From an uncultured Granulosicoccus sp. (GTDB taxonomy: Bacteria > Pseudomonadota > Gammaproteobacteria > Granulosicoccales > Granulosicoccaceae): a stretch of 64,000 bases of DNA. The notes under the pieces were generated by a model. The model was not told the origin of the DNA. It ran no database searches and worked only from the letters and a program-made list of their open reading frames with translations. Both the position numbers and the translations under genes were made by a program. This document shows positions 35,259-44,716 of the stretch, one piece after another. The DNA lies in NCBI GenBank assembly GCA_947492525.1, contig CANLNQ010000012.1, positions 62,001 to 126,000 of the forward strand, in the 5' to 3' direction. Position 1 is the stretch's first letter. Each line of letters opens with the position of its first letter.

Positions 35259-35813
35259 ATGCAAGGATATCGACGGATGCCCCCCTTCAGCGGACACAGC
35301 AGACACTTTCTGCTGACATTACTCGGGGTGATGTTCTTCAGTCTGCTCAGCGGCTGCGGCTTGTTGCAGAAGACCGGATTGGTGGCAGCACCCGAGCCAG
35401 CGGAACCGCGGCCTGTGCCACTTTCCGAGCAACCCTACCAGCTGAAACTTAGCCTTTCGGCTAGTTCCGATCTGAATCCGGATACTCGGTCACGTCCTTC
35501 GCCCGTGCAAGTGAGAGTATTCATGACGGATGGCCAATCGGAAATTGGCAGCAAGGAATTTGAAGAGATGTTCGACTATGCCGGTGCACAGATTGAACCC
35601 AGACCATTGTCCACAGTCACGTTGCGGCCGGGCCAGACGACAGCGCTGACGCTGACGACCAACAAGGCGCAGACTCGGCTGGTCATTGCCGCCGCCTTTC
35701 GCGACCCCTATCAGGCCTTGTGGAAAGCCGCAGCGCAGATCACACCCACGGACACCGTGTCGGTGCGCGCCAGCATCGGGGCCAACACGGTCACCATCCA
35801 CCAGGACCCGTGA
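35259..35813 (+). CDS. tssJ: T6SS outer-membrane lipoprotein TssJ
   Basis: 184 residues from ATG 35259, which has GGAG 6 bases upstream and leads into a lipoprotein signal (FFSLLSGC). An upstream Met inside tagH would spoil the signal. The mature part is the TssJ transthyretin-like fold: YQLKLSLSASSDLNPD, PVQVRVFMTD and the later TLRPGQTTALTLTTN. TssJ anchors the TssLM membrane complex to the outer membrane. Confidence 0.92.
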   Translation: MQGYRRMPPFSGHSRHFLLTLLGVMFFSLLSGCGLLQKTGLVAAPEPAEPRPVPLSEQPYQLKLSLSASSDLNPDTRSRPSPVQVRVFMTDGQSEIGSKEFEEMFDYAGAQIEPRPLSTVTLRPGQTTALTLTTNKAQTRLVIAAAFRDPYQALWKAAAQITPTDTVSVRASIGANTVTIHQDP

Positions 35814-35906
35814 TGTCCCGGCCGCTACACATGATCGCTTCGTACAAAAAAGACGCTCCTGAAGGCAATTTGCTGACGGACCCATCGACAGCGCAGAGAG
35901 GCACAC

Positions 35907-37244
35907 GTGCAGAAGAATGACAGAACCTTGTGGAGCGAGGGCATGTTCCTCGGACCACAGCATTTTCAGCAGCATGATCGCTTTCTGCTCAACACCATGG
36001 CTCTGCTGGCTCGGGGCATGGGTATCTGGGCACACGGCCTGATCGAATACGAGATTGACGCTGCTGCGCTGAATGAGGGTAGATTTGCCCTGACGCATAT
36101 CAGCGGATTGTTCTCCGATGGCACTCCCTTCGACCTGCCCCGCGATGGGGAGCTGCCCGCGCCGCTCATGATCGACGGTGATTGCCGCGATACCATCGTC
36201 TCACTGGCCATCCCCTTCGAGGATCAACAGGGCAAGGATGTCGCCGAAGAGCGCAGTAGCAGTTCCTTTTCACGCTACGTGATGGGAGATCGTCTGGTCA
36301 GTGACCGGCACAGCCCCGATTCGGACAGTGAAGAGACCGTCTTCACCGCAGCCTTGTGGGCTCGCCTGACCCTGGCAGGTGATGAGCAGGCGGCGTTTCA
36401 CACCCTACCGCTGGCTCGCATCAGTGAACGACGGGAGGATGACCGGGTCGTGCTCGATGAGCGCTTCTATCCCTGCGCCATGACGCTGCAGGCCTCGGCC
36501 CCGCTCACCTCACTTGTCCGGGAACTGCACGGTCTGGTCAACCAGCGAGCCACGGATCAGGCCGGCAAGATCGGCACCGCCACCGCCAGCGACTCCTCGC
36601 AGCTCAATCAACTGCTGTTGCTGCAGATTCTCAACCGGGTGCGTCCCCTGCTCAGACACCTGGGCGACGCGGTATCGACTCACCCCGAGCACCTGTATCG
36701 GGAACTGCTACAGCTGGCCGGGGAACTCTCCACCCTGACCAATACGACAAGATTGCCACCGGAATTTGTCGAGTATCTGCACCGTGATCAATACCGCAGC
36801 TTTGCCCCGCTGGCGGATCACCTGCGTGAAAGCCTCAACTGGATACCGGATTCCACGACCGAATCCATCCCGGTTCAGCACGTGAAGGCAGGGATCTATA
36901 CGGCCTCGATCAGAAACCCCACCCTGTTCGAGACGTCACGCTTCATTCTGGCCGCCAAGGCGCGTGTGACCCCGGACGAACTGAGCCGTCGCCTGCCGCG
37001 ACAGAGTACGATTTCGTCCAAGGCCCGGTTGCGCGATCTGGTGGAGGCCCAGAGTCAGGGAATTGCCCTGAAACCGGTCATCACGCTGCCGAACAGCATA
37101 CCGATGTACGAGAACCATGTGTATTTCGACATGCGGGCTGATGATCCGCTGTGGAAGGAAATCGCATTGACGGGCGATCTGGCCCTGCACATCGCTGGCA
37201 GCTACAGTGATCTTTCAATGCAACTGTGGGCCGTTCGCAAATGA
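35907..37244 (+). CDS. tssK: T6SS baseplate-membrane connector TssK
   Basis: 445 residues starting at GTG 35907 with AGAGAGG a few bases upstream. TssK links the baseplate to the TssLM membrane complex. Diagnostic N-terminus LWSEGMFLGPQHFQQHDRF; C-terminal matches include IPMYENHVYFDMRADDPLW and DLALHIAGSYSDLSMQLWAV. Its stop overlaps the tssL start (ATGA). Confidence 0.96.
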   Translation: MQKNDRTLWSEGMFLGPQHFQQHDRFLLNTMALLARGMGIWAHGLIEYEIDAAALNEGRFALTHISGLFSDGTPFDLPRDGELPAPLMIDGDCRDTIVSLAIPFEDQQGKDVAEERSSSSFSRYVMGDRLVSDRHSPDSDSEETVFTAALWARLTLAGDEQAAFHTLPLARISERREDDRVVLDERFYPCAMTLQASAPLTSLVRELHGLVNQRATDQAGKIGTATASDSSQLNQLLLLQILNRVRPLLRHLGDAVSTHPEHLYRELLQLAGELSTLTNTTRLPPEFVEYLHRDQYRSFAPLADHLRESLNWIPDSTTESIPVQHVKAGIYTASIRNPTLFETSRFILAAKARVTPDELSRRLPRQSTISSKARLRDLVEAQSQGIALKPVITLPNSIPMYENHVYFDMRADDPLWKEIALTGDLALHIAGSYSDLSMQLWAVRK

Positions 37245-38557
37245 GCAAGGACCCGTTTGCCTTTGATGATGAGGATGATCGCACGGTACTGCGCCCCGGG
37301 GGCAGAGCCGGCACACATCAGGGCAATGCGGCGTCGCCGGCGAGTCCGGCCGTGGGCACACCACGAGCGGCTCCACTGCCTCCCATGGGCGGCATCAATC
37401 CACTGGAGCGAGCAGCCTCGCGCCTGCTGCCACTGATGCTCGGCATTCGTCATTCCAGCACTCACCCCGATCCGGAGCAGCTGCGCAACCGCCTGATCCG
37501 TGAACTGCATGAATTCAAGCAAGCCGCCCTTGGCATACTCGGTGATCAGAAGAAGGTGACCCAGGCCAGTTACGTGATGTGTACCGCGCTGGATGATGCC
37601 GTCATGAACACGCCCTGGGGCCATCAGGCCAACTGGTCACAGCACAATCTGTTGTCCACCTTCCACAACGAGGTGATCGGCGGTGATCGCTTCTTCGTGC
37701 TGCTGAAAGGACTTGGCAAGAACCCGCGAGACAACATCGATCTTCTGGAACTGATGTACCTGTGTCTGTCACTGGGCTATGAGGGCAGCTATCGCATTGC
37801 CCAGAATGGTCAGAATACCCTGGCCAAGGTCAGAGCCTGGCTCTACGACATCATTCGCGACGTACGTGACTCACCGGATAACCGCCTGTCGCTGCAATGG
37901 CAGGGTTCGGGGGTCAAGGAAAGCCGTCTACCCCGATCAACCGTGATCTGGGTGGCAGCCGCGGGGGCGCTGGCAATCTGCTCATTGAGCTATATCGGCT
38001 ATCGTTACGCCCTGGGTGCCGGTTCAGATTCTGCCATTGCCAGCTTTTACGGCATTCAACCCGAACCGCTCCAGGTCAGCACGGTCGTACCACCACCTGC
38101 ACCACCGGCCAGCAGCAGTACGGCTGCGCAGAGTATCACTCTGACTCAGTTGCTTCAGGGACAGATAGACCTGGGCCTGGTGGAAGTGGATGACAGCTTC
38201 AATGAAGGGCGCGTGCGAATCCTGGGTGACAATCTGTTTGCCTCCGGACGCAGCGAGCTGAACGCCGAACTGGAACCGCTCGTGCGCGCCATTGCCGAGG
38301 CCATGCAGCAGTTCCGCGGCGCCATCGTGGTCACTGGCCATTCGGACAATGTGCCGATCCGTTCCGGCCGCTTCGCCTCCAATCTGGAACTCTCACGGGC
38401 CCGTGCCGAATCGGTTGCACAACACATGGCCCCCGTACTCGATGAGCCCGCACGTCTGTCAGCCGAAGGACGCGGCAGCCTGGAACCCATTGCCGACAAT
38501 GCCAGCGCCAGCGGACGGGCCCGCAACCGGCGCGTTGAAGTGTCCATTTTCTACTAG
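37241..38557 (+). CDS. tssL: T6SS inner-membrane protein TssL with C-terminal OmpA domain
   Basis: 438 residues. The DotU/IcmH domain (about 60-225) has ELHEFKQAALGILGDQKKV, YVMCTALDDAVMNTPWG and EVIGGDRFF; one membrane helix is at about 232-256. A periplasmic linker and an OmpA-like peptidoglycan-binding domain (about 322-438) follow, with VVTGHSDNVPIRSGRFASN, LSRARAESVAQHM and RARNRRVEVS. The fused OmpA domain would anchor the complex to the cell wall. ATG 37241 overlaps the tssK stop. Confidence 0.95.
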   Translation: MSKDPFAFDDEDDRTVLRPGGRAGTHQGNAASPASPAVGTPRAAPLPPMGGINPLERAASRLLPLMLGIRHSSTHPDPEQLRNRLIRELHEFKQAALGILGDQKKVTQASYVMCTALDDAVMNTPWGHQANWSQHNLLSTFHNEVIGGDRFFVLLKGLGKNPRDNIDLLELMYLCLSLGYEGSYRIAQNGQNTLAKVRAWLYDIIRDVRDSPDNRLSLQWQGSGVKESRLPRSTVIWVAAAGALAICSLSYIGYRYALGAGSDSAIASFYGIQPEPLQVSTVVPPPAPPASSSTAAQSITLTQLLQGQIDLGLVEVDDSFNEGRVRILGDNLFASGRSELNAELEPLVRAIAEAMQQFRGAIVVTGHSDNVPIRSGRFASNLELSRARAESVAQHMAPVLDEPARLSAEGRGSLEPIADNASASGRARNRRVEVSIFY

Positions 38558-38637
38558 CCACCAATCATAGCCATGAGCATGCACAGACACCAGGCATCTC
38601 GACCGCTCAACAGACACGCAGCTCGGTTGCGCCTGTC

Positions 38638-41600
38638 ATGAGCGCCGTGAAGAAACTGTTCGGCAGTCGCCTGTTCCTGGCATTTCTGGGCATCGTCTTT
38701 CTGTCGCTGATCATCTGGTTCGTGGGCCCCATGATCGGCTACAACACGACAACGCCTCTCGAGAGTCGCTACAACCGGATTGCAGCCATCGGCAGTCTTT
38801 CGATGATCTGGTTGCTGATGGCCGTATTCCGCTTCGTCCGCTCACGCCGACAGAACGCCCGTATGCTCGATTCACTGGCCAGTGAAACGCCCTCGGCCAA
38901 TGAATCGGCCAGCGCCGAAGAACTGCAGATTCTGCAATCCAAGATGCAGGAGGCTGTCGACACGCTCAAGCAGAAGGACTTCTCCCGCAGCGGTGGCAGT
39001 CGCTTCATCTATGAATTGCCCTGGTACGTGATCATCGGGCCGCCCGGTGCGGGCAAGACCACCTTGCTGAGCAATTCCGGACTGGATTTTCCACTGGAGG
39101 AAACACACGGCAAATACTCGGTCAAGGGCCTGGGTGGCACTCGCAACTGCGACTGGTGGTTCACCGACCAGGCGGTGCTGCTGGATACTGCCGGGCGCTA
39201 CACCACGCAGGACAGCGAAGCCGAAGTGGATCGCAGTGCCTGGTCCGGCTTCCTGTCGATGCTGCGCGAGAAACGCAGTCGACGTCCCATCAACGGGGTA
39301 CTGCTTGCCCTGAGCATGGAAGACGTGCTCAACAGCGATGACACGGAGCTGGAACAGATCGCCAAGACGCTGCGCACACGGATCGAAGAACTGTATCAGC
39401 AGCTGGGCATAGCGCCACCGGTCTACCTGATGTTCACCAAATGCGACCTGCTGGCAGGCTTCTCCGAGTATCACAACGATCTGGACAAGCAGGCACGTCA
39501 GCAGGTCTGGGGGCACACACTGGCACTGGACGACACCCACCCCGGCGCAACACTGGCGCAAGGTCTTGATGCGCTGCAGGACCAGCTCAATCACCAAACG
39601 GTTGGCAAACTCCAGTCGGAACTGAGCCAGAGAAATCGCGAAGGCATCTATGGTTTTCCGATGCAGTTCAACTTCGCCAGGGAGCGCGTCAAGCTCCTGC
39701 TCGATCGCCTGACGGCCTCCTCTCGCCTGTTGCAGCCCATTCTGTTTCGCGGCGTCTACTTCACCAGTGCCACTCAGACCGGCTCGGTACTGGATCAGGT
39801 CATTCACAATGTATCGCGTAACTTCGGTATTCCCGAGACTCAGAGCGACGCCGCCACCGGTGAAGGTCGCAGCTATTTCATCCAGCGCCTGCTCAGCGAT
39901 GTCATCTTCGGTGAATCGGGTCTGGCCGGCACCAATCTGAAAACGGAAAAGCGCCTGAAACGCCTGCAGTGGATCGCTGTAGCCAGCATTGCAGTTCTGT
40001 CCATCGGCCTGCTGGCATTCTGGTCGGCCAGCTATCTGGAGAATCGACAACTGATCGAACAGGTGGAGACACAGGCAGGTGCACTGCAACGCTCTGTTGA
40101 TGCGCTCGATCCTCGAAGCCTGGATCTGCTGCCCACCAACACCCTGCTGAATCAGGCTCGCGCTCTGGCAGAAATCGACGGAAGCGACGAACACGCCAGT
40201 GGGTTCGTCATAAGGCGTGCGGGGCTTTATCAGGGCAACAAGATTTCAGCGCTGGCACTGAGCCGTTATGACGAGCTACTTCAGGAGACCTTGCTGCCAC
40301 GGCTGATGGTACGTCTGGAGCATCAGATGCATGCGCGCAACACCAACAGCGAGTTCCTTTTCGAGGCGCTGAAAACGTACCAGATGATCGGCATTCGGGA
40401 ACGCTTTTCGGCCGATGATGTCATTGGCTGGTTCAACTTCGATTTCGATTCCAATCTCTCTGCCGACATACCGGCAGACACCCGCCAGCAACTGAAGCAA
40501 CACGTGGCTCGCCTGTTCCGGGACACACCACGACGCCTGCCCAGACCACTGGACAATTCACTGATCGATCAATATCAGCTCATTGCTGCCAATACAACTC
40601 TGGCCCAACGAGCCTATAATCGCATTCGCAACAATGCGCAGGGCGACATCCATTCCTTTGTTCGCCTCACCAGTGAAGTCAGTCCCGAGTTGCCCCGCGT
40701 CTACACACGCCAGGACGATCTTTCGCTGGATCAGAGCGTGCAGCGCTTTCATACCGTCTCCGGCTATCGCGACGTCTTCCTGCCAGCCAGCCAGAGCATC
40801 AGTCAGACTCTGGCTGAAGACAGCTGGGTATTGGGTCCTCATTCCACCACAAATGATGATGAAGCGTCCCTCAGGGAACTCACCCAGGCAGTCGTGCGGC
40901 GATATCATGAAGATTACATCGCGCAATGGCAGAGCCTGTTCGACAATCTGAGCATGCGACCCATCGGTGATCTCGGGCAGGCCTCGGAATTCGTGTCCCT
41001 GATCTCGGACAGCGACTCGCCGCTCAAGCGCTTTCTGGTCTACGCCAGCGAGCAGACCACGCTGACCCGGCCACCAGCGCCGGATGATCCTGCCCGGGAC
41101 GCCACCGGTACCGAACGCGAGAGTGAACTGGGCTCCCTGCTGCAGACGGCGCCAGCAACGACCCAGACGCCGCAGGCCGTGGATCCGGTGACAGCGCACT
41201 TTGGCGCACTGCACGCGCTGGTGGACGGGTTCGAGACCAATACTTCGTCACTGGATACGGCACTCAATCAGCTTGCCGATCTGAATATCCAACTGTTGCC
41301 GATGGCGCAGAGCCCGGCCGGCACCATCGATACGGCACTCAACAACGAGCTGGCCATCAACATGCAGAAGCTCACTCTGAAGGCTGACAGACTGGCCGAG
41401 CCTCTGGCATCGCTGGTGTCGGGTCTGACCAATGAAATCAGCGACGTGGTCGGCGGCGGCTTCTGCCAACAGCTGGATACCGCGTGGAAGACCGATGTGC
41501 TGCCCTACTACCAGCGCGCGATTCGCAATCGCTACCCGGTCAACCGCGAAGGCAGCGCTGACATTGCCTTGAGTGACTTCGGAGCGTTCTTCGGGCCCGG

Positions 41601-42168
41601 GGGCATCATTGACTCCTTCGTGAACACCTATCTGAGCGGGCAGGTATCCAGAACCCCGAAACAATGGACCTGGATCGGCACCGGTTCATCTGTCTGTCTG
41701 TCGGACAACTCGCTGAAGCAGTTGGCCTACAGCGATGACATTCGCAATACCTTCTTCTCACAAGGGGGCACGCTGCCGGGCTTTCGCTTCGATCTGGTGC
41801 CGGGACAGCTGACCATGTCGGCCGATATCGAACATCTCTTTCTCGATATCGGAGGCAGCCGTACCGAGTATTTTCACGGTCCGATCAGTGGCACCACGTC
41901 GTTCAGCTGGCCACCTGCAAGCAACAATACCCAGGTCAGCCTTCGCGTCGAACCGGTCGTCCCCGGCTCGTCATCCAGTATCAGTCTCAGCGGCCCCTGG
42001 TCCGTATTGAGACTGTTTGATCAGGGCAGTCGCTCTGCCAGTAGTGGCGGACTGAGCGTGACGTACAGCTTCGGCGCTCGCCCGGTCACGCTGGGTCTCG
42101 TCAGCAGCAGTTTCAACCCACTCAACTCAGTCGCGCTTCGCAATTTTCGCGCGCCGGAGAGTCTGTGA
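38638..42168 (+). CDS. tssM: T6SS inner-membrane protein TssM (IcmF)
   Basis: 1176 residues, normal length. Two N-terminal membrane helices (about 12-33 and 52-70), a cytoplasmic domain with P-loop GPPGAGKTTLLSNSG (about 133-147) and DTAGRYTTQD, a third helix near 444-466 and a long periplasmic part with the IcmF-related C-terminus. The intact P-loop suggests NTP binding. Preceded by an 80-base gap after tssL; ends in a GTGA overlap with tagF. Confidence 0.95.
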   Translation: MSAVKKLFGSRLFLAFLGIVFLSLIIWFVGPMIGYNTTTPLESRYNRIAAIGSLSMIWLLMAVFRFVRSRRQNARMLDSLASETPSANESASAEELQILQSKMQEAVDTLKQKDFSRSGGSRFIYELPWYVIIGPPGAGKTTLLSNSGLDFPLEETHGKYSVKGLGGTRNCDWWFTDQAVLLDTAGRYTTQDSEAEVDRSAWSGFLSMLREKRSRRPINGVLLALSMEDVLNSDDTELEQIAKTLRTRIEELYQQLGIAPPVYLMFTKCDLLAGFSEYHNDLDKQARQQVWGHTLALDDTHPGATLAQGLDALQDQLNHQTVGKLQSELSQRNREGIYGFPMQFNFARERVKLLLDRLTASSRLLQPILFRGVYFTSATQTGSVLDQVIHNVSRNFGIPETQSDAATGEGRSYFIQRLLSDVIFGESGLAGTNLKTEKRLKRLQWIAVASIAVLSIGLLAFWSASYLENRQLIEQVETQAGALQRSVDALDPRSLDLLPTNTLLNQARALAEIDGSDEHASGFVIRRAGLYQGNKISALALSRYDELLQETLLPRLMVRLEHQMHARNTNSEFLFEALKTYQMIGIRERFSADDVIGWFNFDFDSNLSADIPADTRQQLKQHVARLFRDTPRRLPRPLDNSLIDQYQLIAANTTLAQRAYNRIRNNAQGDIHSFVRLTSEVSPELPRVYTRQDDLSLDQSVQRFHTVSGYRDVFLPASQSISQTLAEDSWVLGPHSTTNDDEASLRELTQAVVRRYHEDYIAQWQSLFDNLSMRPIGDLGQASEFVSLISDSDSPLKRFLVYASEQTTLTRPPAPDDPARDATGTERESELGSLLQTAPATTQTPQAVDPVTAHFGALHALVDGFETNTSSLDTALNQLADLNIQLLPMAQSPAGTIDTALNNELAINMQKLTLKADRLAEPLASLVSGLTNEISDVVGGGFCQQLDTAWKTDVLPYYQRAIRNRYPVNREGSADIALSDFGAFFGPGGIIDSFVNTYLSGQVSRTPKQWTWIGTGSSVCLSDNSLKQLAYSDDIRNTFFSQGGTLPGFRFDLVPGQLTMSADIEHLFLDIGGSRTEYFHGPISGTTSFSWPPASNNTQVSLRVEPVVPGSSSSISLSGPWSVLRLFDQGSRSASSGGLSVTYSFGARPVTLGLVSSSFNPLNSVALRNFRAPESL

Positions 42169-43235
42169 ACCAGCTCGGCTACTACGGCAAGACAGCCCAC
42201 CGTGGAGACTTCGTGCGATTCAACCTGCCGCAATCCTTCATCACCGTCTGGGATGACTGGCTGCGCGACATCATGATTCAGGGGGAAAGCCGACACAGCG
42301 ACTGGGCCGAGCGCTATGCCCAGACTCCGACTTATCGCTTCGTGCTATCAGGCGGCATCGCGGGCAACACCCCCTGGCAGGGGGTAATGGCAGCCAGTGC
42401 CGACAAGGTCGGCAGACGGTTTCCTTTCTGCCTCGTCCACTCCCTGCCGGAAGAGAGCTTGCCGATTGTCAGCCTGTTCAATCGCCTGCAATGGTTCCAG
42501 GATGCCGAAGAGCTGTTGAACAAGACTCTTTCCAATGACTATGTTTTTGACGAATTGCAGACAGAGCTGCAGGAGCTGGCAGAGCGTCACTCCAATGCCG
42601 TCCCGACCCGGGGCGATCTGCCCGTGCAGGATGATCAATCGACCGACGAGCAGTTCAACGTCTGCCTGACCCACTCGTCCACGCTGCCGACAGAACGCTC
42701 ACTGGCACCGATGCTCGACACCGTGCTGCAACGAACCGTCAGTGAGTACAGCCTGTGGCACTGCAGTGGCAAGGACACACGACTTGTCTTGAGCAGTGGC
42801 CTGCCGATCGATGATGCCGGCCTTGCCCTGATAACCGCTGACTGGGAGTCGGCAGCCAACGTACTGATCGACCTGACAGCCTGGACACAGGAGAACTCTG
42901 CCGAGAACCTGCCGCCCGCCATGAACGACGGTGAGGAACAGGCTGTACCGCAGCCCGGGCAAGCAGACGACGAGACCGAAGCACGATCGGAGAACTCTCC
43001 CGATGCCACGGCAACAAGGACGCAGACTGTCGGTGAACAGCCGGCCAGGGAAGAACGCTCGGGAATAGACGAACAGAACTCGGACGATGCCGATGCACAG
43101 ACCCCCTCGGCTGATGACTGGGCTGCACTGGATGAATTCAGCAGCGATGAACCTTTCGAAGAGGTGATCGTACCCACGGTCGAACCGCTGGAACTTGAAG
43201 AGGACGACCTGCCCGATGCACCCTGGGAGCGCTGA
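42165..43235 (+). CDS. tagF: T6SS post-translational repressor TagF
   Basis: 356 residues starting at GTG 42165, overlapping the tssM stop. The N-terminal domain (1-135) has YYGKTAHRGDFVRFNLPQSF, WDDWLRDIM and GRRFPFCLV, typical of TagF, which holds T6SS firing in check independently of the kinase. The C-terminal third (about 250-356) is a highly acidic, low-complexity extension beyond the common TagF core; its role is unknown. Confidence 0.9.
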   Translation: MNQLGYYGKTAHRGDFVRFNLPQSFITVWDDWLRDIMIQGESRHSDWAERYAQTPTYRFVLSGGIAGNTPWQGVMAASADKVGRRFPFCLVHSLPEESLPIVSLFNRLQWFQDAEELLNKTLSNDYVFDELQTELQELAERHSNAVPTRGDLPVQDDQSTDEQFNVCLTHSSTLPTERSLAPMLDTVLQRTVSEYSLWHCSGKDTRLVLSSGLPIDDAGLALITADWESAANVLIDLTAWTQENSAENLPPAMNDGEEQAVPQPGQADDETEARSENSPDATATRTQTVGEQPAREERSGIDEQNSDDADAQTPSADDWAALDEFSSDEPFEEVIVPTVEPLELEEDDLPDAPWER

Positions 43236-43237
43236 CC

Positions 43238-43951
43238 ATGTGGCACAGTGAAAGCTACACAGATACGGGACAGCGACGCAGCATCAACGAGGATGCGGTA
43301 CTCGACCTCCACGAACAGCGACTGTGGCTGGTGGCAGATGGCATGGGTGGGCATTCGAACGGTGACTACGCCAGTCAGCTGTTGACCCGTAACTTGCGTC
43401 AGTTCCAGTGCTCCCGCCTCGCTGCTGTCAGCAAGGCCCGGCTGGTCAAGTCGCTCGACGACTGCAATGCACAACTATTGGCCAAGGCGGATCAGGAGCA
43501 GGTGGATGTCATAGGCTGTACAGTGGTGCTGTTGCAAGCTCGTCATGACAGCCTGTTATGCAGTTGGTCAGGTGACAGTCGAGCCTACCGGCTGCGCAAT
43601 GGAGAACTGCTGCAAATGACACGGGATCACTCACAGCAATCGGCGGTGGAGGACAGGGACCAACTGCGTCATCCGGTGTCGCTTATCGAACCCACGCAGA
43701 TGCTCACCTCTGCCATCGGTGGCGCACCGGAGCTGGCGCTGGAACATTGCTGGTTCCGGCATCAGGACGACGATGCCTATCTCCTGTGCACTGATGGACT
43801 CAACAAGGAAGTCAGTGATGATGAAATCCAGCAGGCCATGCAGCAAGGGTCTGACGGCAAGGCCGTTCTGGACTCGCTCGCCGAGCTTTATCAGCAACGC
43901 GGGGCCAGAGACAATGTCGGTATGATATGGCTAACCAGGAGTGCTCAATAG
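43238..43951 (+). CDS. pppA: PP2C-type protein phosphatase PppA
   Basis: 237 residues. A single PP2C domain with metal-binding motifs NEDA (Asp19), VADGMGGHS (Asp34), WSGDSRAYRL, CTDGLNKEV and ARDNVGMIW. In T6SS it reverses threonine phosphorylation and switches the system off. Follows tagF by 2 bases. In Pseudomonas H1 the cognate kinase ppkA is next; here the next genes are unrelated envelope proteins and the nearest kinase is at 2834-5038. Confidence 0.93.
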   Translation: MWHSESYTDTGQRRSINEDAVLDLHEQRLWLVADGMGGHSNGDYASQLLTRNLRQFQCSRLAAVSKARLVKSLDDCNAQLLAKADQEQVDVIGCTVVLLQARHDSLLCSWSGDSRAYRLRNGELLQMTRDHSQQSAVEDRDQLRHPVSLIEPTQMLTSAIGGAPELALEHCWFRHQDDDAYLLCTDGLNKEVSDDEIQQAMQQGSDGKAVLDSLAELYQQRGARDNVGMIWLTRSAQ

Positions 43952-43952
43952 C

Positions 43953-44711
43953 ATGAAACATTCTCACCCATCGTCATCGCTCGCCGTGCTGGCCACCTTG
44001 CTGGCATCGTTGACAGTGATCTCCTGCGCCAGCGTTGTCAATCGCACGCCACCCTCCATCGCCCATGTCCATATCGGCCACGCCATCACCGCCTGGCCGC
44101 TGGCTCCCAGAAAACAGGGTTTGCTGGTGGTCGCCGAGCTCAAATCCATCGAAGCCGCCACCAACAGCGAACTGATGCTTGAAGCCGCACGACAGGGCAA
44201 TATGGACAGAGCACAGAAGTATCTGCAGGAGACGGCCAACGCGGTCGACCCCGGCTTTCTCAAACGAGAGACCAGCAACGACTACGGGCTGCGCCGCGCG
44301 GCTGCAGAAGCAATCACGCACTTGCAACTGGCCAGCGAGGTGGAAGATGCCAGCGCCAATGTGCAACGCACCGTCACGGTTACCCGCATCAAGGCCGAAG
44401 ATCTTATCGATCGATCCGATGAACTGCTGGCCTATCTGGACGCCGGCTCGAAATCCCAGTCCATCGAAGAAATGGAGATCATTGCCGAGGAAATCGTTCT
44501 GACACTCAAGGCGATTGCCGGTGGCCCCGAGGTGCAAGGCAGTTACAGTCTGTATGATTTCAGAACCGATATCGAGGCGATGGTGGCGCGCGAGAATCCT
44601 CCCTACGAAACGGTGGATTCCTACTACTTGTTCAACCTGGTCAAATTGCCGGACGGTCAGTGGGGCTTCGGCTCTCGCAGCAGTCGCGGTTCGGCTGGCG
44701 TAGGGTACTGA
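43953..44711 (+). CDS. hypothetical lipoprotein at the end of the T6SS operon
   Basis: About 252 residues from ATG 43953, with AGGAG upstream; the start coincides with the pppA end. A lipoprotein-type signal ends in TVISC. The mature part has a conserved-looking start (PPSIAHVHIGHAITAWPL), a long helical middle (about 60-180) and an end with SYYLFNLVKLPDGQWGFGS, Gly/Ser-rich. No family recognised. It sits exactly where the sensor genes ppkA/tagQRST lie in Pseudomonas H1 loci, so a role in the envelope side of T6SS control is possible but unproven. Confidence 0.7.
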   Translation: MKHSHPSSSLAVLATLLASLTVISCASVVNRTPPSIAHVHIGHAITAWPLAPRKQGLLVVAELKSIEAATNSELMLEAARQGNMDRAQKYLQETANAVDPGFLKRETSNDYGLRRAAAEAITHLQLASEVEDASANVQRTVTVTRIKAEDLIDRSDELLAYLDAGSKSQSIEEMEIIAEEIVLTLKAIAGGPEVQGSYSLYDFRTDIEAMVARENPPYETVDSYYLFNLVKLPDGQWGFGSRSSRGSAGVGY

Positions 44712-44716
44712 CTATC

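Noticed and set aside
38872-40194. Open frame of 440 codons on the minus strand
   Set aside because: Opposite tssM, whose P-loop and membrane helices are unmistakable.
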